A stretch of 64,000 bases of DNA from Streptomyces mirabilis (GCF_039503195.1 NZ_JBCJKP010000001.1:1302001-1366000), one strand, 5' to 3'; positions 44,794 through 54,475 are shown, counted from the first letter of the stretch. Notes: generated by a model from the letters alone, not told the origin. Numbers and translations: made by a program.

Positions 44794-45696
44794 ATGACCG
44801 CTCCCCTGGACCGCATCCGGGTCGGCTCCGCGCCGGACTCCTGGGGCGTCTGGTTCCCCGACGACCCCCAGCAGGTGCCCTGGGAACGCTTCCTGGACGA
44901 GGTGTCCGAGGCGGGCTACTCCTGGATCGAGCTCGGCCCCTACGGCTATCTGCCGAGCGACCCGGCCCGGCTCACCGCCGAGATCGACAAGCGCGACCTG
45001 AAGGTGTCGGCCGGTACCGTCTTCACCGGGCTGCACCGCGGACCGTCCGTCTGGGACGCCACCTGGGAACACGTCAGCGAGGTCGCCGCGCTCACCCGGG
45101 CCATGGGCGCGAAGCATCTGGTGGTCATCCCCTCCTTCTGGCGGGACGACAAGACCGCCGAGATCATCGAGCCGCCCGAGCTGACCGCCGAGCAGTGGGC
45201 CCACCTGACCAAGGGCATGGAACGGCTGGGCCACGAGGTCAAGGAGACCTACGGCCTCGACATCGTCGTCCACCCGCACGCGGACACGCACATCGACACC
45301 GAGGACCACGTCGAGCGCTTCCTCGACTCCACCGACTCCGACCTGGTCAACCTCTGCCTGGACACCGGGCACTACGCCTACTGCGGCGGCGACAGCGTCA
45401 AGCTCATCGAGACGTACGGCGAGCGCATCGGCTATCTGCACCTCAAGCAGGTCGACCCGGCGATCCTCGCCGACGTCGTCAAGAACGAGGTGCCGTTCGG
45501 TCCCGCCGTGCAGCGCGGCGTGATGTGCGAACCCCCGTCCGGTGTACCGGAGTTGGAGCCCGTTCTGGTGGCCGCCCAGCGTCTGGGCGTGGACCTGTTC
45601 GCCATCGTCGAGCAGGACATGTACCCCTGCGAGCCGGACAAGCCGCTCCCGATCGCCGTACGCACCCGCAAGTTCCTGCGCTCCTGCGGCGCCTGA
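44794..45696 (+). CDS. Sugar phosphate isomerase/epimerase (IolE-like TIM barrel)
   Basis: A 300-residue xylose-isomerase-like TIM barrel. It opens IRVGSAPDSWGVWFPDD, typical of myo-inosose dehydratase IolE and its relatives, with metal-binding residues in IELGPYGYLP, VHPHADTHIDTEDHVERFL, LCLDTGHYAYCGGD and YLHLKQVDP. IolE removes water from 2-keto-myo-inositol to give the substrate of IolD, so this gene would complete the pathway between dehydrogenase and IolD. Context strongly supports that, but other inosose isomerases share the fold. It begins one base after the ATPase stop. Confidence 0.85.
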   Translation: MTAPLDRIRVGSAPDSWGVWFPDDPQQVPWERFLDEVSEAGYSWIELGPYGYLPSDPARLTAEIDKRDLKVSAGTVFTGLHRGPSVWDATWEHVSEVAALTRAMGAKHLVVIPSFWRDDKTAEIIEPPELTAEQWAHLTKGMERLGHEVKETYGLDIVVHPHADTHIDTEDHVERFLDSTDSDLVNLCLDTGHYAYCGGDSVKLIETYGERIGYLHLKQVDPAILADVVKNEVPFGPAVQRGVMCEPPSGVPELEPVLVAAQRLGVDLFAIVEQDMYPCEPDKPLPIAVRTRKFLRSCGA

Positions 45697-45748
45697 CCCG
45701 TCCCGGCACCCCCGCCCGCAGCCGCCGGCATCCGGATGTCCGCTCCGT

Positions 45749-45781
45749 GAGGCGGCCTCGTCAGCCCGACGAGGCCGCCTC
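45749..45781. terminator. Perfect 14-bp stem-loop, bidirectional terminator
   Basis: GAGGCGGCCTCGTC (45749-45762) pairs fully with GACGAGGCCGCCTC (45768-45781), with a 5-base loop. It lies between the convergent IolE-like gene and the aldehyde dehydrogenase remnant, covering the latter's stop. Confidence 0.8.
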
Positions 45782-46622
45782 GGGCGTGTAGGGGGTGTCG
45801 TTGGTCTCCAGGTACTCGTGGAAGCCGAACTCGCCCCACTCCCGCCCGTTGCCGCTCTTCTTGGGTCCGCCGAACAGGCAGCCGAAGTCGAGCGCGTCGC
45901 TGATCGCGACCCGTCCCGCCCGGATGCGACGCGCCACGGCACGCGCCTTCTCCAGGTCCGGGCCCGCCACAAAGCCGGCGAGACCGCACTCGGTGTCGTT
46001 CGCGATCTCGACGGCGTGGTCGACGCTGTCGTAGCCGAGGATCGTCACCACCGGCCCGAAGATCTCCTCGCGGGCGACGGTCATGTCGTTCGTGACCCGG
46101 GCGAACACGGTGGGCTTCACGTAGTAGCCCCTCTCCAGCCCGTCCGGGCGTCCCGGGCCGCCGGCCACCAGGGTGGCGCCCTCGTCGATGCCCTTTCGGA
46201 TCAGCGCCTGGATCCTCTCGAACTGGGCCCCGAGACCACCGGTCCCCTCACGAAGTCGCCCTTGGGGGTCGCCCACGGTGATCCCGGACGCCGTCCCCCG
46301 GGCGATGACGATGGCTTCGTCCATCCGGGCGGCGGGGACGCGCATCCGTGAGGGCGCGCTGTACGTCTGCCCGGAGTTGCCCATCATGGTGGCCACGCCC
46401 TTGCCGACGTTCTCGGCGAAGGCCTCGTCGTCGAGCACGATGTTCGGGCTCTTGCCGCCGAGTTCCTGAGTCACCCTCGTCGTCGTCACCGTGGGCGCGG
46501 CGTTCCTCGCGATGTCGATGCCCGCGCACGTCGAACCGGTGAAGGAGATCATGTCGACGTCCGGGTGACCGGCGAGCGGCACCCCCACGCCGGGGCCGTC
46601 GCCCTGGACGAGGTTGCACACA
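45761..46622 (-). pseudogene. Aldehyde dehydrogenase remnant: N-terminal half lost, catalytic Cys replaced
   Basis: About 285 residues of the C-terminal part of an NAD-dependent aldehyde dehydrogenase. Family sequence begins abruptly at VCNLVQGDGPGVG, which normally lies about 190 residues in; the N-terminal half is absent and upstream in-frame codons are shadow of another gene. Remaining motifs: ISFTGSTCAGIDIARN, TQELGGKSPNIVL, EEIFGPVVTILGYDS, KKSGNGREWGEFGFHEYLE. The catalytic motif reads NSGQTYSAPSR, where GQTC is expected, so the nucleophile Cys is Tyr (codon TAC at 46361-46363). Truncation and this change together mark it as dead. Confidence 0.8.
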
Positions 46623-47088
46623 CGCGCCGAGTCCGAACCGCTCGACGCCGTCCGCCGGACCATGGACCTCGACCTGCTGGCCCCGTTGCTGCTCGCGCAG
46701 GCCGTGTTCCCCCCATGCGCGCCCTGGGCCGCGGCGCGATCGTCCACGTCTCGTCCATCAGCGGCCGGGTCGGCATCCCCGGTATCCCACAGGCCTCGTA
46801 CGCGGCGAGCAAGGCCGGCCTGTCCGGTCTGAGCGCCGAACTCGCGGTGCGGTGGGCGCGGCATTCGATCCGGGTGAACACGGTCGCCCCCGGCTTCTTC
46901 CGCAGCGAGATCACCGGCCCGCTCTACGAGGGGGAGCGCGCCGCCGAGTACCGGCGCCGCAACACTCCGCTGCCCAAGGAGGGGACCGCCGACGACATGG
47001 CTGCGCGGTCCTGTGGCTCGTCGGCGACGCCGGAAGCTATGTCACCGGGCAGACGGTCGTCGTCGACGGCGGCTGGACCGCCCGCTGA
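46614..47088 (+). pseudogene. Short-chain dehydrogenase remnant: Rossmann half lost, frameshifts
   Basis: Pieces of an SDR in more than one frame: RTMDLDLLAPLLLAQAVFP, then MRALGRGAIVHVSSISGRVG with the catalytic YAASKAG (Tyr and Lys), IRVNTVAPGFFRSEITGPLY, and finally VLWLVGDAGSYVTGQTVVVD. Frame changes fall near 46713 and 47003. The nucleotide-binding TGxxxGxG part is absent: the sequence starts right where the divergent aldehyde dehydrogenase remnant also starts. Non-functional. Confidence 0.8.
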
Positions 47089-47131
47089 CAGCACCTCCTG
47101 CCGAGTGAAGGGAAACGGCTACGCTGAGGTC

Positions 47132-47704
47132 ATGCCGTCCACACGTCGCACAGCGCGCCAGACCGACCTGCTCGAAAGGCTGGTCGCCCTGCTGGCGGCG
47201 GAAGGTTTCGCCTCGTTCACGCTCGACGAGCTGACCGAACGGCTGCGCTGCTCGAAGACGACGTTGTACCAACTGGCGGGCAGCAAACAGGAGTTGGTCC
47301 GCGAGGCCGTGAAGCACTACTTCCGGAGCGCGGCCGAGGCCATCGAGAAGCAGGTGGCGGACACCTCGGCGCCCGCGGAGCGCGTGGTGGTGTACCTGAA
47401 CGCGGTCGCGCAGCAGTTGAGGCCGCTGTCCCGGCGATTCCTCGACGACATGGCCGGATTCGAACCGGCCCGCGAGGTGTACGAGGCCAACACTCGCCTG
47501 GCCGCGGACCGGATCAGACAGCTGATCGCGGACGGCGTCGCCGCCGGCGCGTTCCGTGACGTCCACGCCGCGTTCGTGGGCGAGGTCGTCGCCGCCACCA
47601 TGCAGGAGATCCAGCGCGGCGAGGTGTCCGCGCGCACGGGGCTGACCGACGCGGAGGCGTACGCCGAGTTGGCGTCGCTCATCGTGCACGCGGTCTCGCC
47701 CTGA
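47132..47704 (+). CDS. TetR/AcrR-family transcriptional regulator
   Basis: A 190-residue TetR repressor. The HTH is [20 protein letters not shown], followed by the usual [15 protein letters not shown] and a helical ligand domain ([20 protein letters not shown]). ATG 47132 has GAGG just upstream. It is convergent with the CaiB-type gene (tails overlap by 26 bases). The palindrome at 48860-48875, between the CaiB gene and the acyl-CoA dehydrogenase, is a good candidate for its operator, so it probably controls that acyl-CoA pair. The effector would be an acyl-CoA. Confidence 0.92.
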   Translation: MPSTRRTARQTDLLERLVALLAAEGFASFTLDELTERLRCSKTTLYQLAGSKQELVREAVKHYFRSAAEAIEKQVADTSAPAERVVVYLNAVAQQLRPLSRRFLDDMAGFEPAREVYEANTRLAADRIRQLIADGVAAGAFRDVHAAFVGEVVAATMQEIQRGEVSARTGLTDAEAYAELASLIVHAVSP

Positions 47705-48840
47705 CCGCGGGGGTGGCGGCCGGGGAGCCGACACCCCAGTCCCGCAGCACCGACTCGGTGTCCGCGCCCGGCGCGCCCGGGGCCGAGGGCCGCCGGTTGG
47801 GCGTGCGCGAGAAGCGCGGGGCGGGGGCGGCCTGGAGGATGCCGTCGACCTCGACGAGGGTGCTCCGGGCCGCCACGTGCGGATGCGCTCCCGCCTCCGC
47901 GAACGTCAGCACGGGGGTGACGCACGCGTCCGTGCCGGCGAAGTGCGCGGCCCACTCGTCGCGCGTACGGGAGGCGAACCGCCGCGCGAAGCGGGCGCGC
48001 AGCGCGGGCCAGCCGCCTCGGTCGCCCTGGGCGGACGGGTGGACCCCGGCGATGCCCAGTCCCTCCAGCAGCGCCGCGAAGAACTGCGGTTCGAGTGCGG
48101 CGACGGCCACGTACTTGCCGTCGCCGCACTCGTAGGTGTCGTAGAAGGGGGCGGCCCCGTCGAGGAGGTTGGCGCTCCGCTCGTCGGACCACTCGCCCAT
48201 GCCGCGCAGCGCGTACGTCATCTGCCCCAGCAGGGCGGCCCCGTCGACCATGGCGGAGTCCACGACCTGCCCGGCCCCGGAACGTGCGCGCTCCCAGAGC
48301 GCGGCCAGGACGCCGCAGGAGCATGGACCCGCCCCCGAAATCTCCGACCAGATTGAGCGGCGGGGGCGGCGGATCACCGGCACGGCCCATCGCGTGGAGC
48401 AGCCCGGTGAGACCGATGTAGTTCAGGTCGTGCCCGGGATCCTGGGCGAGCGGGCCGTCCTGACCCCAGCCGGTGACGCGTGCGTAGACGAGCCCCGGAT
48501 TGTCCCTGCCGCAGTCCTCGGGGCCGACGCCGAGGCGCTCGGCGACGCCCGGCCTGAGGCCCTCGATCAGCACATCGGCCCGGGCGGCGAGCGCCCGTAC
48601 CAGCGCACGTCCCTCGGACTCCTTGAGATCGGCGAGCACCGACCGGCGGCCGCGCCGCACGATGTCGGGCGCGTCCTGCGGGCCGAGCCGCAGCGCCCGG
48701 CCGGAGGGCCGCTCGACGCGCACCACGTCGGCGCCGAGATCGGCCAGCACCATGGCCGCGTGCGGAGCCGGCCCGAGTCCCGCGAGTTCGAGGACGCGTA
48801 GACCGACGAGGGGACCGGCGGATCCATCGCTGGACTGCAT
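47679..48840 (-). pseudogene. CaiB/BaiF-family CoA transferase, frameshifted
   Basis: A class III CoA transferase, about 387 residues if repaired. The N-terminal part ([76 protein letters not shown]) ends at [12 protein letters not shown] and the frame is lost. [20 protein letters not shown] then continues in another frame, with [20 protein letters not shown]. The break is at about 48320-48327 and fits one inserted base or a five-base deletion, so unlike other cases here it is not a simple homopolymer change. ATG 48840 begins [13 protein letters not shown]. Transfers CoA between acids; paired with the divergent acyl-CoA dehydrogenase. Confidence 0.82.
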
Positions 48841-48859
48841 GGCATCACGGTACCAAAAA

Positions 48860-48875
48860 CGATACTGTTGTATCG
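48860..48875. promoter_or_regulatory. Palindromic operator CGATAC-TGTT-GTATCG
   Basis: A perfect 6+6 inverted repeat with a 4-base centre in the 75-base gap between the divergent CaiB-type and acyl-CoA dehydrogenase genes. A partial third arm (CGTATC) follows at 48881. It fits a TetR site, probably for the regulator at 47132. Confidence 0.65.
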
Positions 48876-48915
48876 CTCGCCGTATCATTGATTTCTGAGC
48901 GACCGAGGAAATCCC

Positions 48916-50088
48916 ATGCCAGCTACCCGCACGCTTCCCACCCCGGAAGCGGTCGACCTGATCGGCCTGACCCGTGAACTCGCCGAGAAGGAGCTCGCGC
49001 CCCGCGTCGTCGAGGCGGAGGCCGAGGAGAAGTTCCCCCGCGAGGTCTTCCGCACGCTCGGCCGGGCGGGCCTGCTGAGCCTGCCCTACGCCGAGGAGTA
49101 CGGCGGCGGGGACCAGCCCTACGAGGTCTATCTCCAGGCCCTCGAGGAGATCGCCGCCGTGTGGGCCAGCGTCGGGGTCGGCGTCTCCGTGCACGCGTTG
49201 TCCTGCTTCGCCCTCGCCGCCTTCGGCACCGAGGAGCAGCGCAAGGAGTGGCTGCCCGACATGCTCAGCGGCGAGCTGCTCGGCGCCTACTGCCTGTCCG
49301 AGGCCCACGCCGGTTCCGACCCCGCCGCGATGCGCACCCGGGCCGTCAGGGACGGCGACGACTACGTCCTGAACGGCGCCAAGGCGTGGACCACGCACGG
49401 GGGGCACGCGGACTTCTACACGATCATGGCGCGTACGTCCGACGCGGGCTCGGGCGCGATCTCCTGCTTCCTCGTCCCGGCCGACACCCCCGGCCTGATA
49501 GCCGATCCGCCCGAGCACAAGATGGGCCTGACCGGGTCGGCCACCGCGACCATCCGTCTGGAGGACGTGCGCGTCCCGGCGGATCGCCGGATCGGCGAGG
49601 AGGGCCAGGGACTCAAGATCGCCTTCGCCGGGCTGGACTGCGGACGACTGGGCATCGCGGCCGTGGCCACGGGCCTGGCCCAGGGAGCGCTGGACCACGC
49701 GCTGCGCTACTCGCGCGAACGGGAGACCTTCGGCCGCCCGATCATCGAACACCAGGGCCTGGCGTTCGTCCTCGCGGACATGGCCGCGGCGGTCCAGGCC
49801 TCCCGGGCCACCACGCTCGCCGCCGCCCGGCTCAAGGACCAGGGGCTCCCGTTCGCCTGCGAGGCGTCCATCGCCAAGCTGATCGCCACGGACAACGCCA
49901 TGAAGGTCACCACGGACGCCGTCCAGGTCCTCGGAGGCGCCGGCTACACCCGCGACTTCCCGGTCGAGCGCTATATGCGGGAGGCCAAGGTCATGCAGAT
50001 CTTCGAGGGCACCAACCAGATCCAGCGCCTGATCATCGGTCGCGCGCTGCGGGAGAGCGACCGGGGCACCCTCCGGGTCCAGAACTAG
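48916..50088 (+). CDS. Acyl-CoA dehydrogenase
   Basis: A 390-residue FAD acyl-CoA dehydrogenase, short/medium-chain type. FAD and substrate motifs are [37 protein letters not shown], and [18 protein letters not shown]. The catalytic base is Glu364 in [17 protein letters not shown], at the usual position, unlike the FadE26-type enzyme at 25.5 kb. ATG 48916 is preceded by GAGGAAAT. It is divergent from the CaiB-type CoA transferase across a palindromic operator; together they would activate and oxidise an organic acid. Confidence 0.95.
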   Translation: MPATRTLPTPEAVDLIGLTRELAEKELAPRVVEAEAEEKFPREVFRTLGRAGLLSLPYAEEYGGGDQPYEVYLQALEEIAAVWASVGVGVSVHALSCFALAAFGTEEQRKEWLPDMLSGELLGAYCLSEAHAGSDPAAMRTRAVRDGDDYVLNGAKAWTTHGGHADFYTIMARTSDAGSGAISCFLVPADTPGLIADPPEHKMGLTGSATATIRLEDVRVPADRRIGEEGQGLKIAFAGLDCGRLGIAAVATGLAQGALDHALRYSRERETFGRPIIEHQGLAFVLADMAAAVQASRATTLAAARLKDQGLPFACEASIAKLIATDNAMKVTTDAVQVLGGAGYTRDFPVERYMREAKVMQIFEGTNQIQRLIIGRALRESDRGTLRVQN

Positions 50089-50477
50089 GGTCCGTCCGGC
50101 GGACCCCAAGAGTGCGGGAGCCCGTGAAGCCGGGCTCGTAGGGCGCGGGCCATGCGGTCCGCGCCTTCCGCTGTCACCCCCTCCGTCTCCGGGCGGTCCA
50201 GGAGCCCGAAGATGCCCGGCCCGCGGTGTGCGGCGGGCAGATCCGCCCCGCGCGGCACGATGTGGAAGTGCACGTGCGCGAAGCCCTCGGACTCGGCGAA
50301 CTGGACGACGTAGGTCTTGAGGCAACCCGTCACCCCGCGCAGCGCCCTGGAGAGCCCGACCTGCCATACCCCCAGGGCCCCGGCCTCGGCGTCGGTGAGG
50401 TCGTGGACGGCCGTGACGTGCCGCCGCGGCAGCAGCACCAGCCAGCCGGGCACCGCGGTGTTGAAGCTGTGAGCCAC
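50085..50477 (-). CDS. HIT-family protein, start unresolved
   Basis: A histidine-triad protein with the nucleotide-binding motif [10 protein letters not shown] and the supporting [21 protein letters not shown]. Similarity continues upstream of GTG 50477 in frame: [20 protein letters not shown] (a CxxC zinc site) can be read back to about 50560. No ATG, GTG or TTG exists in that frame before a stop. ATG 50569 is in another frame and would join if the run at 50556-50560 had one more base. So the given start is a minimum. HIT proteins hydrolyse nucleotide conjugates. It is convergent with, and overlaps by four bases, the acyl-CoA dehydrogenase. Confidence 0.78.
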   Translation of the reverse strand: MAHSFNTAVPGWLVLLPRRHVTAVHDLTDAEAGALGVWQVGLSRALRGVTGCLKTYVVQFAESEGFAHVHFHIVPRGADLPAAHRGPGIFGLLDRPETEGVTAEGADRMARALRARLHGLPHSWGPPDGP

Positions 50478-50665
50478 CCGCCAGTACTGGTCGAACGCGA
50501 TGCGTTCGCGTGGCGGTAGTTCGTCGAACCGCGCTTCCTTGCCGCATGCGTAGCAGGGGGAGTCGTCATGCCCCGGGATCGTAGAACGGACTTCAACCGC
50601 GGCACCAGCGGTGACACTTCACGGTACAGATCTCGGCACGGATCACGTATGGAGAGGAAGCCGTC

Positions 50666-51682
50666 ATGGCTGTCATGCGCGCAGTGCGTCTGCACTTCCC
50701 CACCCACGAGCTGCGGGTCGAGGAGGTGGACCGGCCCACCCCCGGTGCGGGAGAGGTCCTGGTCAAGGTGGAAGCGGCCGGAGTGTGTCTGTCCGACGTC
50801 CACCTGATCTCCGGAGAGCTCGGCGGCACACCCGCGCTGTTGCGGGGTGACACGGTGACCCTGGGGCATGAGGTGGCCGGCATCGTCGCCGAGCCGGGTC
50901 CGGACGCGGGCGGCTGGGCGGTCGGCGACCGCGTCGTCCTCCAGGCCGGCGAGTACCGCGACGGGCGGGGCTGGACCCGTGGGGTCGACTACGACGGAGG
51001 CTGGGCCGAGTTCGCGCTCGCCCGGATCGACACCCTGGTCCCGCTCCCGGACTCGATCCCCTTCGAGCAGGGAGCGGTCATCCCCGACGCGGTCTCCACC
51101 CCGTGGGGCGCCATCACCGACACCGCCGGTGTCCGCCCCGGCCAGGCGGTCGGGGTCTGGGGCATCGGCGGTCTGGGCGCGCACGGGGTGCAGCTGCTGC
51201 GCATGGTGGGCGCCTGCCCCATCATCGCTGTCGACCCCTCCCCCGCCGCCCGTGACCGCGCCCTGGCCTTCGGCGCGGACCTCGCCCTGGATCCGGCCGA
51301 CCCGGCTCTGGCGGACAAGGTCGCCGCCGCCACCCGCGGGGCCGGTATCGAGGCCGCCTTCGACTTCGCCGGCGTCACCCCGGTGCGCGAGCAGGCCCTG
51401 TCCGTGCTGGCCGACGGCGGCAAGCTGGTCCTCGTCGGGCTGAGCGGGAAGCCGGTCACCATCGCGGACAGCACCACCTTCAGTACCCGCGAGCTGCGGC
51501 TCCTGGGCCACTTCGGCTCCGGCGCGAACGCGGTGGCGCAGCTCATCCACCTCACCGAGAACGGGCGGCTGGACTTCTCCCGCTCCATCTCGGACGTACT
51601 GCCCCTGGATCAGGCGGCCGAAGCCGTCGAACGGCTGGAGCACAAGAAGGGCGATCCGATCCGCCTGGTGCTGCGACCCTGA
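50666..51682 (+). CDS. Zinc-binding alcohol dehydrogenase family protein
   Basis: A 338-residue MDR-superfamily NAD(P)-dependent dehydrogenase. Catalytic-zinc ligands are visible as Cys in AAGVCLSDVHLISG and His-Glu in TLGHEVAGIV; the cysteine-rich structural-zinc loop is replaced by GEYRDGRGWTRGVDYDGGWAE, so it probably has only one zinc. The Rossmann motif is GVWGIGGLGAHGVQLLRMVG. ATG 50666 is preceded by GAGAGGAAG; ATG 50675 is an alternative. It is monocistronic, with a hairpin after it. Substrate unknown. Confidence 0.92.
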   Translation: MAVMRAVRLHFPTHELRVEEVDRPTPGAGEVLVKVEAAGVCLSDVHLISGELGGTPALLRGDTVTLGHEVAGIVAEPGPDAGGWAVGDRVVLQAGEYRDGRGWTRGVDYDGGWAEFALARIDTLVPLPDSIPFEQGAVIPDAVSTPWGAITDTAGVRPGQAVGVWGIGGLGAHGVQLLRMVGACPIIAVDPSPAARDRALAFGADLALDPADPALADKVAAATRGAGIEAAFDFAGVTPVREQALSVLADGGKLVLVGLSGKPVTIADSTTFSTRELRLLGHFGSGANAVAQLIHLTENGRLDFSRSISDVLPLDQAAEAVERLEHKKGDPIRLVLRP

Positions 51683-51734
51683 GGGCGCCGTTCGCGTCCT
51701 CAGCACCACCACCCCCCTCGTGAAGCGTCAGCCG

Positions 51735-51757
51735 CCCGCGGTGGAAATCACCGCGGG
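51735..51757. terminator. Perfect 9-bp hairpin terminator
   Basis: CCCGCGGTG (51735-51743) and CACCGCGGG (51749-51757) with loop GAAAT, between the convergent dehydrogenase and lpdA genes. Confidence 0.75.
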
Positions 51758-51845
51758 GGCTGCGCTACGGGCGTCAAGGTGTCGAGCCCGGCGCGCAGGA
51801 AGGCGACCTCCTCGCACGGCCGGTGCTCCAGCGCGTCGCACGGAC
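51741..51845 (-). pseudogene. Short coding-like remnant downstream of lpdA
   Basis: On the minus strand about 30 residues (CDALEHRPCEEVAFLRAGLD and a short tail to a TGA in the hairpin) read like the C-terminal end of a protein, with no start and no upstream continuation because lpdA ends at 51846. Family not identified. A leftover of a replaced gene is possible. Confidence 0.3.
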
Positions 51846-53249
51846 TCAGAAGTTGATCATGTGTCCGGCCAGGCCGTGCACGGCTTCCTTCACCGCTTCA
51901 CCCAGGGTCGGGTGGGCGTGGACATTGCGGGCGACCTCGTGCACGGTCAGGTCCCACTGCTGCGCCAGCGTCAGCTCCGGGAGCAGCTCCGTCACGTCCG
52001 GACCGATCAGATGGCCACCGAGGAGCTCGCCGTACTTGGCGTCGCTGATCAGCTTCACGAAGCCGACCGTGTCACCCAGGCCGTGCGACTTGCCGTTGGC
52101 CGTGAAGGGGAACTTGGCGACCTTGACGTCGTAGCCCCGCTCCTTCGCCTGTTCCTCGGTGTAGCCGAAACTGGCGATCTGCGGCTGGCAGTACGTGGCG
52201 CGCGGGATCATCACATAGTCCAGCTCCATGGTCTCCGCGTCCGCGATCGTCTCGGCCGCGATGATCCCCATGGACTCGGCGTTGTGCGCGAGCATCAGCT
52301 TCGCGGTCACATCCCCGATCGCATAGATGTGCGGTACGGACGTGCGGCAGCGGCCGTCGACGTCGATCGCGCCGCGCTCGGTGACGCGTACACCCGTGGT
52401 CTCCAGGCCGTAACCGGTGACGTTCGGCGCGAAGCCGATCGCCTGGAGGACCTTGTCGGCCTCCAGCACCTTCTGCGCGCCGTCCTTGCCGGTGACCGTC
52501 ACCCGCACCTGCGGGCCCGACTCGTCGATCGACTCGACACGTGTAGAGGTGAGCACGTCGATGCCCAGCTTCCGGTACTGCTTGGCGAGTTCGGCGGAGA
52601 CGTCCGCGTCCTCCAGCGGGGCCACCCGGTCCAGGAACTCGACGACCGTGACTTTCACACCGTAGTTGTGCAGGACGTACGCGAACTCGATGCCGATGGC
52701 CCCGGCGCCCGCGATCACGATGGAGCGCGGCAGTTCCTCGGCGAGGATCTGCTCCTCGTAGGTGACGACACGGTCGCTGAGCCGGGTGCCGGGCAGCAAC
52801 TTGGGGGTGGCGCCGGTGGCGATGATGCAGTCGTCGAAACCGACCGTCTTCGTGGTGCCGTCGGCGAGGGCGACCCGGAGCGTGTGGGCGTCGAGGAAGG
52901 TGCCGCGGCCGTCGATCTCGGTGATCGCGTTCTTCTTCATCAGGAAGTGGACGCCCTTGACACGGCCGTCCGCGACCCGGCGGCTGCGCCGGAACGCCTC
53001 GCCGTAGTCGAAGGAGACCTCGCCGTCGACCTTGATGCCGAAGGTCTTCGCCTCCCGCGTGAAGATGTGCGCCAGCTCGGCGTTCCGCAGCAGTGCCTTC
53101 GTGGGGATGCAGCCGACGTTCAGACAGACACCGCCCCAGTACCGCTCCTCGACGACCGCGACCCGCTTGCCGAGTTGGGCGGCGCGGATGGCGGCGACAT
53201 AGCCGCCCGGTCCTGCTCCGAGTACGACCACGTCGAAGCGCTCGTCCAT
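51846..53249 (-). CDS. lpdA: Dihydrolipoyl dehydrogenase
   Basis: A 467-residue FAD disulfide oxidoreductase that reoxidises the lipoyl groups of 2-oxoacid dehydrogenase complexes. The FAD motif is [19 protein letters not shown], the redox disulfide is [15 protein letters not shown] (Cys near residues 43 and 48), NAD binding is [21 protein letters not shown], and the C-terminal His-Glu pair is [13 protein letters not shown]. Length is normal. No acyltransferase or dehydrogenase subunit adjoins, so it serves complexes encoded elsewhere. ATG 53249 gives [13 protein letters not shown]. Confidence 0.95.
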   Translation of the reverse strand: MDERFDVVVLGAGPGGYVAAIRAAQLGKRVAVVEERYWGGVCLNVGCIPTKALLRNAELAHIFTREAKTFGIKVDGEVSFDYGEAFRRSRRVADGRVKGVHFLMKKNAITEIDGRGTFLDAHTLRVALADGTTKTVGFDDCIIATGATPKLLPGTRLSDRVVTYEEQILAEELPRSIVIAGAGAIGIEFAYVLHNYGVKVTVVEFLDRVAPLEDADVSAELAKQYRKLGIDVLTSTRVESIDESGPQVRVTVTGKDGAQKVLEADKVLQAIGFAPNVTGYGLETTGVRVTERGAIDVDGRCRTSVPHIYAIGDVTAKLMLAHNAESMGIIAAETIADAETMELDYVMIPRATYCQPQIASFGYTEEQAKERGYDVKVAKFPFTANGKSHGLGDTVGFVKLISDAKYGELLGGHLIGPDVTELLPELTLAQQWDLTVHEVARNVHAHPTLGEAVKEAVHGLAGHMINF

Positions 53250-53320
53250 GAGTGGATCCTTCCGGTGAAGCCCGGCTCAGAGCCGGTCCAACATCCTCTG
53301 CTCCATCTGACCCTGTGACC

Positions 53321-53944
53321 TTATGTCTTCAGTGCCGCTACGGCGCTTTTCGTGTCCGTGATGACATGCGCGTAGGTCGGACCGTTCAATTCATGGGCGG
53401 CCCTCATGAGTTCGCTCGAGTACGCCGCGGTGGCGTCGGTCACCAGCGACACATGGAATCCGAGTTCCATCGCGTACTTGGCCGTGGTCTCGATGCAGGT
53501 GTTCGCCAGCAGTCCGATGACGATCACGTGGTCCACGCCTCGCTGACGCAGGCGCATCTCCAGGTCGGTGTTGGCGAACCCGCTCTGGGCCCAGTGCTGC
53601 ACGACGACCGTGTCCGAGGACTCGGGCCGCAGGGGCGGGTACCAGTCCCCGCCGAACGCGTCCTGGGCGAAGAGCTGATGCTTGTCCACGGAGCGTTGTG
53701 ACGGGTTCGGGTGGGAAAAGGACTCGTACAGCCCCGGTGTCCAGCGGTGGTGCGGAACATAGAACACCGGCACGTCGACCTCACGAGCGGTGGACACCAG
53801 TTCGGAGAGATGGGCCCTCAGGTCGACTTCCCGCGCGACCTCCGCGATGCGCGGCCAGAGCTTGCCCTCGTCGGCGAGGAAGTCGTTCAGCGGATCGACC
53901 AGCAGAACCCCCGTCCGGCGCCGGTCGTAGTCGTACACCGTCAC
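53321..53944 (-). CDS. Isochorismatase-family cysteine hydrolase
   Basis: A 207-residue isochorismatase-like hydrolase with the triad visible: Asp in GVLLVDPLNDFL, Lys in the central region, and Cys in VIGLLANTCIETTAKYAMEL. SFSHPNPSQRSVDKHQLF and DTVVVQHWAQSGFANTDLEM are also family features. Relatives hydrolyse amides such as nicotinamide, biuret or carbamoyl acids; the exact substrate cannot be read from the sequence. The start is GTG 53944 (VTVYDYDRRRTGVLL). It is a single gene 71 bases after the lpdA start, on the same strand. Confidence 0.9.
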   Translation of the reverse strand: MTVYDYDRRRTGVLLVDPLNDFLADEGKLWPRIAEVAREVDLRAHLSELVSTAREVDVPVFYVPHHRWTPGLYESFSHPNPSQRSVDKHQLFAQDAFGGDWYPPLRPESSDTVVVQHWAQSGFANTDLEMRLRQRGVDHVIVIGLLANTCIETTAKYAMELGFHVSLVTDATAAYSSELMRAAHELNGPTYAHVITDTKSAVAALKT

Positions 53945-53989
53945 AGCTGCCTGCTTTCCGTACGTCGCGCTCCTGTGCGGGGCGGCCGC

Positions 53990-54475
53990 TCAGACGGGGA
54001 ACAGCAGACAGCTGCTGGTGGTGTGCGCCAGCAGCCGGTTCCCGGAATCGAAGAGCTCGGCCTGCGCGAGGGCGGTACGACGTCCGCTGTTGAGGACGGT
54101 GCCCACGGCACGGACCTTGCCGGTGTCCACGGTGACCGGGCGCAGGAACTTCACATTCAGGTCGAGTGAGGTATACCCCATCCCCTGCGGCAGGACCGAC
54201 TGCACCGCGCAGCCCGCCGCCGAATCGAGCAGGGTGGCGTACACACCGCCGTGGACGCTTCCGATCGGGTTGTAGTGCTCCTCGCCCGGGACGAGGGCGA
54301 AGACGACCCGGCCGTGTTCGACCTCTTCGAACGTCATCCCGAGGGTCGCCGCGATCGGCGCGGCGGGGAGCCGTCCGGCCTGCACCTCGCGGAGGAAGTC
54401 GAGACCGCTGTACCGCCCGACGGCGGTGGCGGAGACGGCGGGGTCCTCCCAGTCGTACGTGCGTGACCTGCCCAT
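53990..54475 (-). CDS. PaaI-family hotdog thioesterase
   Basis: A 161-residue hotdog-fold acyl-CoA thioesterase. The catalytic segment is HYNPIGSVHGGVYATLLDSAAGCAV, with the conserved HGG and Asp of PaaI enzymes. SLDLNVKFLRPVTVDTGKVRA follows. Such enzymes release stalled aromatic or acyl groups from CoA. ATG 54475 has GAGGGAG upstream. It is divergent from an HxlR regulator that probably controls it through the direct repeats at 54492-54552. Confidence 0.93.
   Translation of the reverse strand: MGRSRTYDWEDPAVSATAVGRYSGLDFLREVQAGRLPAAPIAATLGMTFEEVEHGRVVFALVPGEEHYNPIGSVHGGVYATLLDSAAGCAVQSVLPQGMGYTSLDLNVKFLRPVTVDTGKVRAVGTVLNSGRRTALAQAELFDSGNRLLAHTTSSCLLFPV

Noticed and set aside
47317..50547. 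A 1076-codon minus-strand open frame joining the CaiB region to the opposite strand of the acyl-CoA dehydrogenase
   Set aside because: Only the part from about 48840 downward is real CaiB sequence; the rest is antisense to the acyl-CoA dehydrogenase.
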